Shown: piece after piece, positions 57,213 through 64,000 of the stretch
How positions within the stretch are numbered: the stretch's first letter is position 1
Layout: each line of letters opens with the position of its first letter
Assembly (NCBI GenBank): GCA_037176705.1
Contig: CM073898.1
Span: 23,110,488-23,174,487 of the forward strand
From: Molossus alvarezi
Lineage: Eukaryota; Chordata; Mammalia; Chiroptera; Molossidae
Direction: 5' to 3'
Length of the DNA: 64,000 bases
Position numbers and translations under genes: made by a program
Notes under the pieces: model-generated
What the model was told of the DNA's origin: nothing
Databases searched by the model: none
Seen by the model: only the letters and a program-made list of their open reading frames with translations

Positions 57213-58431
57213 AAGGAAAAGTCATTGTTTACCACAATGGACCAACTCAATATTCTGAAAATTAACAAAGAAAAAATATTAAATATTTATCCTGCTTTGT
57301 CTCTATAACTTTATTTCAAGGTAATCAAGTATTTAATAAGGAAAAGGTCTTTTCTATAGAATGTCTGATAAAAGGAATGATAAGATTAGAAAATCATTTT
57401 GCAATCCCAATTTTATTAATAATTATTATTATTTGAATATTTTCACACTAATATTTATATCACTATATTATATTTGTAATTATAATTACATTATATTAAT
57501 TATAAGTTTGTACATAGCTGTGTATAAAATATTAATATATTTAATATATTATACTAGTATATATCATTCACATTTTTATATTAATAGTATTCATCATGCA
57601 TTCAAAAAGCTAATGGTGTATTAGGAAATAATCAGTACCACCTATGTGTATTCTGACCAAAAATACTGAAGCTGAATCAAATTAAATCTTAAGACGATAA
57701 AAAATTACCACTTTAAAAACAATAGGAAGATAGCCATTATAAAAAGTTCTCTCAGGAAAAGTTGATCTCCCAAATTTACAATGTAGGGCATTCTACAAAA
57801 CAAATGACCCAATTTCTCCCAAAAACATAAATAATCAAAAACATGGAGAGAAAAGAAAGGGACTATTACTGAATAAAAGAGACTTCAAGGGCATAACAAT
57901 TAAATGTGATGTGAGGTTCCTGTTTGAATCGTGACCTGAACAAACCAATTGTTAACAGATAATTTTGAGAAACTAGGGCAATTTAAATATGGGTGATGGT
58001 ATTAAGAAACTACAGACAAGATGATGAGTTAATGATGTTTAGGTGACTGCTTAACCTGACTTTATAGAGTGAATATATAATTGAGGAGAAAAAATAAAAT
58101 TATTCTAAAAGTTGACTCATTTCCTTCCCCTCTACCTATTAATATTCTTAGGCCATGAATCTTTTACCTTAAAATGATAAAAATACATTTATTTAACCAA
58201 AAAGAAAAAGAAACAGTTGCTGTTTTTCAGATATAATGATGTCATGATGAATACATAAAAAAATGCATATCCGTTAGTGAAGCATATTAGAAGATTTAGG
58301 AGGAAATACCTGTGGGGTCTCAACCCCAGGAACTTCCCAGGTGAAATCTGGAACTTGCCTTTGTACAGAAGGGCCAGGACAGACTGGTGAAAGTGGCCAC
58401 CTCACTGGATTAGTAGGGCTCAGACTAAATA
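57213..58431. other. Unassigned, very AT-rich
   Basis: 57410-57560 is almost pure A/T with ATTATA-type repeats. No gene. Confidence 0.45.
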
Positions 58432-58447
58432 AGAAAAGGCACTTTTG

Positions 58448-58647
58448 CCCAGCCGATGTGACTCAGTGGTTGAGCATCAACCCGTGCACCAAGAAGTCGC
58501 TGGTTCAATTCCTGGTCAGGGCACACGCTCAGGTTGTGGACCCGATTCCCAGTGGAGGGCAAGCAGGAGGCGGCCAATCAATGTTCTCTCTCATCGATGT
58601 TTCTATCTCTCTCTCCCTCTCTCTTCCTCTCTTTCTAACATCAAAAG
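58448..58647 (+). repeat. Ves SINE (short-tail type)
   Basis: The head is CCCAGCCGATGTGACTCAGTGGTTGAGC, then 'CGTGCACCAAGAAGTCG', B box TGGTTCAATTCC, 'GCAGGAGGCGGCCAATCAATG', a CT-rich middle and an ACATCAAAAG tail. The 16-bp duplication AGAAAAGGCACTTTTG (58432-58447) recurs with one mismatch at 58648-58663. Confidence 0.93.
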
Positions 58648-58663
58648 AGAAAAGGCACCTTTG

Positions 58664-59216
58664 AGGTTTGTCTCAAGCAGCTGCAAGACTGCTAGATCTC
58701 CGCACCCCCATCAGAATTTTAAATGTTTACACCGAGGCCTTGACTGAGCACAGTCATTACATATACACCCAGGTGGTCTCAACAACACCTCACTCTCTTC
58801 AGTCTGCATCCTTGAAAATGGTCCCCCTGCAGTGGCCAGAAGGACCTTCTGAGTCCCAGGACAGAGGGAGGAACTACCAGACGCCAGGATGCAGGCAAGT
58901 CCGCAGGCAGTTCTCCTGTGGCCTCCTCCAACATTAACATGGCTGCAAGCTTTAAAATACTCCAGAAAAATATTAAAATGTGTGCACAGGAAATAAAAGA
59001 TACAAAACTTGCCAAATGAGGATCATGATTGAAATTAGTTCATTATATTAATGTCTATACTTTTGTGTATGTTATTCTTTGTAAAATCTATTTTTAAAGA
59101 AAATACTAGAGACACATAGCCAAAGTGTCTCTGAGTTTCATTTTTATAAATAATTTTATTAGGTTTATACCGATTAAGCTGAAGGCAGTCTTCATGGCAG
59201 CTTAATTTTTTCAGTT
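58664..59216. other. Unassigned stretch
   Basis: Nothing recognised. The part at 58660-58940 is less AT-rich but has no clear coding frame. Confidence 0.4.
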
Positions 59217-59220
59217 GATC

Positions 59221-59577
59221 TGTGACCCGTCCCGCAGGTCGAGCAACGAGGACTCTAGAGGGGGAGTGAGGATGAGGAGGGACAAGAGACACGAGAAATG
59301 GAGACAAGACGGGGTTCTGATCAAGTCTCGTTTATTCAGGGGGAGTTCACACAATATATAGGGCAAAAAGCAGGTGAAACAGTTAATGAGTATCCCACCT
59401 GAAGCAAATTCCAGTAAATACCCCAGGTGGAACAAATGATAAGCAAAGAATGGCTAGCAGAGTAAATGATTATCTAGAGGAATGCAGAGACATTGTATGC
59501 AGAGAGACCCTGCCTTGGGGCAGGAGATGGCAGAGCAGATTGTAACAAAATGGATGCCATGCAAAAAGTCTCCCACA
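59221..59577 (-). mobile_element. Solo LTR of an endogenous retrovirus
   Basis: A 357-bp unit begins TGTGACCCGT and ends TCTCCCACA on the + strand (TG..CA ends) and is flanked by the 4-bp repeat GATC at 59217-59220 and 59578-59581. Read on the minus strand it starts TGTGGGAGAC, then has a TATATA at 59355-59360 followed by AATAAA at 59331-59336, in the right order for U3-R-U5. No internal retroviral sequence is present. The 4-bp duplication fits a class I (gammaretrovirus-like) LTR; the family itself was not identified. It probably arose by LTR-LTR recombination of a provirus. Confidence 0.75.
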
Positions 59578-59581
59578 GATC

Positions 59582-60400
59582 AGGACAAGGACCTGGATAC
59601 CATCCTTGACTCCCTGTCTCCTTTCATATCCCACATTGACTCCATCAGAAAATCTTGGCTCTATCTTTGGCATCTATCCGGAATCTGACTGCCCACCATC
59701 ATTTGCATGGCATCATTGCATCTATCTTTTTCCAAGTTACCACTATCTCTCATCTGAATTATCGCAAAGGCTTCCTAACTGGTATGCCTGCTTCCGTCTT
59801 TTTGCTCTTTGGTTTATTCCTAACAGGGCAGCCTGTTATTCTTAACAGATGGGAACTGTTAAAGGCTAGGTCATGTTGCTCCTTGGCTCATCACCTCTGT
59901 TTCGGCTGTGGTATCAATCTCACTCGGATGGAAAGAATATTTCCTCAGTGCAGCCTAGGGGGTTCAGTGGGATCTGGACCACTACCCTCTTCTGTTACTC
60001 TCCCCTTCACTCTCCATTCCAGAGAGATCGGCCTCCATATCATCTCAAACATAACAGCATACTCCAGGCCCAGGGCCTTACCTATGCTGTTCCCTCTATC
60101 GGGCACACCCTTCCCCCAGCTATCTGTTGGACTTGTTCCCTCACTTCCGTTGGCTCTTTGGTCAAACATCATTTTCCCGTAATTCCTTTTTTGAAATTAA
60201 ATAATCTAGCCTTCCCTATTCTCTTCGGTGCTTTTTCTGTTTGTTTCATACCTCTCACAAACATCCAACCCTTATATTGAATTTATTTATATTTTTTATT
60301 TCTGTATCCTCTATTTTCCCTTGAGGGATTTATGGCTCTCAAGAAGCATGCCTGGTACACAGTAAGAAGTCAATAATTATTTGTTGAATAAATAAATTAA
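59582..60400 (+). repeat. L2 LINE 3' fragment
   Basis: 'TCATCTGAATTATCGCAAAGGCTTCCTAACTGGTATGCCTGCTTCC', 'GGCCTTACCTATGCTGTTCCCTCTATCGGGCAC', 'CCTTCCCCCAGC' and the end 'GCATGCCTGGTACACAGTAAGAAGTCAATAATTATTTGTTGAATAAATAAA' follow the L2 3' region to its terminus. Diverged and non-coding. The frames open over part of it (59655-60182 and 59873-60280) are chance. Confidence 0.8.
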
Positions 60401-63400
60401 GCTACTATTCCAGTAGTGTTATTCAGGGCCCTGGAGGCTCATTTTCCTCCCAAGTGCATTACCTCCCAAGTGTTTTAACCATCAGGGAGCAAACTCACTT
60501 CTCACATTATTCACTCATTCTTCCAAATATATTTATTGAGTCCCTTGCATTAGGAAATGAAAAATACAATAACTAATAAGATAAATATGGTATGCAATCT
60601 CCTACAATCACCCCCAGTGTTTAGCAAAGAGGGGCACGTCACTGTCATCCTGTCATTAGTCTACATGGGTATTCAATGAGTTATTCCAGATGTTAGGGTA
60701 AATCTTCATAAAAAGTTTGTAAATTGTGTGTGTGTCGGAAAAGCATTACAGAGACCTTTCAAGATATGGATCCTTTCTGGACTTGGGCAGTCTTTGTGGA
60801 GTGCAGGGTTGGATGGAGTTCCAAACCCAGCTGCCTCTGCTTATCAGATTCCTTATATGGAGCTCGTCCAAAAGCAGCCCAGGAGGAGTGGGAAGAGAGT
60901 ATTGCCCATGGTCTCCTCGGGTGGTAAGCACTCCTAGCTACAAGGAGCTCTCTGCTGTGCCCTGATATTCATGCATGGGGCTAAGGAGTCACTCTGCCAC
61001 CTGGACAAAGGGTGGTGTTACTGCTGGAGGCACTCCAGGAGAACCACACAGAATAGCAGCCCAACCTATAGCCAATTGGAAGAGAGAAGTAACTCCTAGT
61101 GGGTACAGCTCCATGCAGTGGCTAATAAGGGAAGTCTTTATATAACCCAGATACCTCTGATATTTGTGTCTTTTTAGTGATGTCCAGGCCAACATGGGGT
61201 GTCTGCTCTAACAATGTGTGAAGGTTTTACCAATCAGAACTTCATTATTATTATAAAATACTTAGATTCAAGATCCTTTTTTATTATCACAAGAAATGTT
61301 AGCTTTGCATTTCAGCATTTCAGCAAAGAAGAAATACTAGTTATATTTTTTAAAACAAATGTCAACTGTTATAAGTTTTTGAATTGCTGTAATAATGTCT
61401 TTTTTTAATTTTTATCACCTATTTGTGGAAACAGTTCCTTGTTGATAATGACTATAAAAAATGTAGAGACATCATTATTATAAAAGTCTTAATCAGAAAT
61501 TGCTTGTGTTAATTTCACAATTTCAAGTCTGACAAAAAGTTATAGTTATGTTCACTGAAGCAAGCTCAATTTCTCATTTGAAATTTCAAGATTTTACTTG
61601 AATGCATTCTACCACTTAAAGATCAAGTATTTTTTCCAACGCTTTGCTTTCTAAAGAGAGGTAATTATTTTCATTACCATGCTTTACATAGCTACTCACA
61701 AATTTTCTCTGATTTACCCCAGGAAATACCATCATTTTCCACATGTGCTTTGCCATGTAAAAAGGTTGATAAGCACTCCGCTTGGGAAATGTGTATGCCG
61801 TGGGTGAAGTGCTGACCTCTCTCGTACAGGCATTTCCAAACAGCCAAGATTTCCCACCGGCATTTCAACCCCCTTCCCCTCATGGTATGATTTCTGCACA
61901 GATGGAGACAAGCACCAGAGACACAGAGAGCCTCCTGTGCTATCATTCAATTCCTTTAGACTCTTAGAATGAAATTAACACAGCTTCACCCTCTGAAGGA
62001 AAAACTATAGACCGCTGTATTGAAATGTCACGAAAGACAGTACGTGAGTTTAGTCAAAGGATGTTAAAGGTGCAGATTTCTAGTCCAAGTTAGAATGACT
62101 GGTTCCGTTTCAAAGAACTGAGACAAAATTATTCCAAAATATACCAGAATGCCATTTGCCACGTTGATTATAGTATATAAACTTAATCCATAGAAATAAA
62201 GTTATAGTTAAAATATCATTGCTGTCTTTGATATCTTGACTATCGTTTAGGCTCATTTACCTTTTTTTCTAAAGAAATTAGAACTCTAACAACTAAGAGC
62301 TCCCCTTATTAATACTGGGTTTGCCTGCCTGATTATCGAAACAGTGTATAATCAATGCTAAATTGCCTCAGCATAAGGCAGCTTTGTAATTTAGTGACTA
62401 CACGGCAGCAGATGTCTCCCTATTCATGTGTTTCTTTTCCATTCAGAAATGGAAGGGCCTTGTGTAACCATTGGGGAGGCTTTATCATCTGCATATCCAT
62501 CATCACTGGGGCTAATTCAAAAGAGGAATCTGTGACTGGCACAAAAGGATATTTCTCACACTATTAAGACAAATATTAACACTTGGAAAATAATCATTCG
62601 ATTTGGAAAAAGAAGAATCATGAAAACGCTGACGATGATGGGCAAGACAAGTAGGGTCCGGGATTCTGTTCCCACTTCCCTGGTATGTAGCACCACTAAT
62701 GCGAAGCAGCTGCCTTACCCCTAGGAAAAATCAAATAACTATTTATTGGTTTGAATACATAAAAGATATAAAAAGGTATTTAGTATTTGTAGCATTAATC
62801 ACCGGCACAGTAAGAAGAATACACGTCTTAATGATATTTAATCCTCGGTCAGGCATAAGAGTACTTGTGAACAGTGGCTTTGCTGTAATTCTGTGATACA
62901 GTAAAGCCTTAGCTAAAAGCCAGTTCTCCCAAACCCATATTTCCCATGAAAAGCTGTATGTGCTGTGTTTTCCTGTTTAAACAAGATATTCTTTCTTGCT
63001 GCAGAAATTCACAGAGAATTTGAGTTTATGGAGAGAATGTGTAGCGAGCTAACTGTTGGGTGTGCCGTCAGGGTGGCGGAGCACCGCAGCCTGTAAACAA
63101 GTACATTTATCATGACACTGACGCCAGCTCTGTTCGGTGCTTCACACACATTCTCATTTGATGCCCCCACTTCACAAGGAGGGCCTATTTGTAATCCCAC
63201 CTTCCTGAGGAGGAAAATAAGGCTTAGCTTCTGAACCCAAGTGTGTTTGACTCACAGGTCCATGCTCCAACCCTCGGCTCATCGCCTCTTAACAAATGCA
63301 TGTTAAAGTCCCTAACCATACACGTCAGACCTAGAAGAGCTTTTCTGCTCTATGACAGCTGTTTACATTCTCTCAACCTTTTTGGGAGAGGAAGGGGAGG

Positions 63401-64000
63401 ATAATAATATTCACTGTTTTACAGGCTTATGTAAGTTATTTGTTCATTTGCAAAACCAATTTTTACATTTGGGAAGCCCGTATGTTAATATTTAGAGTCA
63501 ATCTGAAGTAAACGAGGACTGGAGTATTTTAATATGTACTTGAAGGGTAATTAAACACTGATCACTGTGATTATAACCACTATCAGACATGAGGATATTC
63601 ACAGCCAAAAAGGTCAAGAATGAGTTCTTAGGTCGTTCGCTTTGCCCAGAACTGCCTTGGTGAATCACATTCCACACAGCCTCTGTGCTGAGCTAGCATC
63701 TATGTAGATCAAATCTGTGACCAGAATGGCTAATTCAGGCACTAAACCCAAATGTCAGGATTTGTTAAACATGTATTCCTGTGGATGAACTACCCAACTG
63801 AACCAACTGGAAGAAAAGTGATAGAACAAATTATTTGTCTCGATTTAGATTCAGGTGTTTTAATTTACTGCTGTGAGGAGCAGCCAAACAACGGCATCGT
63901 GATAGCCCACCTGGGGAAAGAGTGAGGGTCTATTCCTGGAAGTCTTCAGGGAGAGGCATGTAAAGAAATCAGTGAGACTGATGAAGTGTTTATTGCATAT
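60401..64000. other. Unassigned stretch to the window end
   Basis: About 3.6 kb with no recognised gene, RNA or named repeat. Around 60520-60590 'CCAAATATATTTATTGAGTCCCTTGCATTAGGAAATG' looks like a common old mammalian repeat I cannot name safely. Several overlapping short frames (60724-60965) share one sequence and look like chance. Confidence 0.4.

Noticed and set aside
59655..60280. 175- and 135-codon overlapping open frames
   Set aside because: Both lie in the 3' non-coding part of an L2 relic and overlap each other in different frames.
60724..60965. Three overlapping + frames starting with MCV
   Set aside because: They are three frames of the same 240 bases starting in a TG repeat; none has a recognisable product.
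1..64000. CRISPR arrays, operons or other prokaryotic systems
   Set aside because: SINEs, LINEs, MIR, a U6 copy and a solo LTR show vertebrate nuclear DNA; no regularly spaced repeats with unique spacers were seen.
1..64000. Helitron (Helibat-like) elements expected in vespertilionid bats
   Set aside because: I looked for the TCTATA..TAAAAG start and CTAG end and saw none by eye; degraded copies could be missed, so the absence only weakly bears on the bat family.

Overview
This is mammalian nuclear DNA with no protein-coding gene that I can support. Two signatures point to a bat, probably a yangochiropteran. There are 15 copies of a tRNA-derived SINE of the Ves type (head motif 'GCCCTGGCCAGTTTGGCTCAG', CT-rich middle, tail 'GAGGATTAAAA' or 'AAATCAATAAAAA'), and several LINE-1 copies share one lineage-specific 3' UTR ('ACATCTGTAACAAAA' before the A tail). 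Overall the window is AT-rich intergenic or intronic DNA shaped by retrotransposition.

Layout. 1-10.8 kb: mostly unassigned DNA with an old 5'-inverted L1, several Ves SINEs (including a tRNA-head-only copy) and MIR-like relics. 10.8-15.9 kb: L1 copy A (+), with ORF1, ORF2 and 3' UTR, decayed. 18.1-19.4 kb: a half mariner-like MITE, an ancient L1 3' end and a younger L1 3' fragment split by a Ves. 20.63-24.80 kb: the most interesting element, a complete 107-nt U6 snRNA copy fused directly to a 5'-truncated L1 (copy B), with one target-site duplication around the whole unit. 27-29.3 kb: a cluster of five Ves SINEs, one in inverted orientation, with a GATA microsatellite, partly inside an old L1. 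30.9-32.1 kb: L2. 32.2-40.7 kb: a nested structure in which an old + strand L1 (copy D) is split by an apparently full-length minus-strand L1 (copy C, about 6.06 kb) with a GC-rich, tandem-unit 5' UTR. Copy D also carries a 244-bp GGAAA microsatellite and a Ves insertion. 40.7-64 kb: mostly unassigned sequence with scattered L1 3' ends (one with a possible short 3' transduction), copy E with perfect 13-bp duplications, MIR relics, young Ves copies, a solo LTR and an L2 fragment.

How the parts relate. L1 is the engine. The Ves copies, the U6 moiety and the truncated L1s all show A-rich tails and target-site duplications as expected for L1-driven target-primed reverse transcription. Every L1 ORF2 seen is interrupted by stops or frameshifts, and several have lost catalytic or zinc-binding residues, so I see no element here that could move on its own. 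Boundaries of old repeats (MIR, L2, L1M-type) are approximate because they were read by eye.
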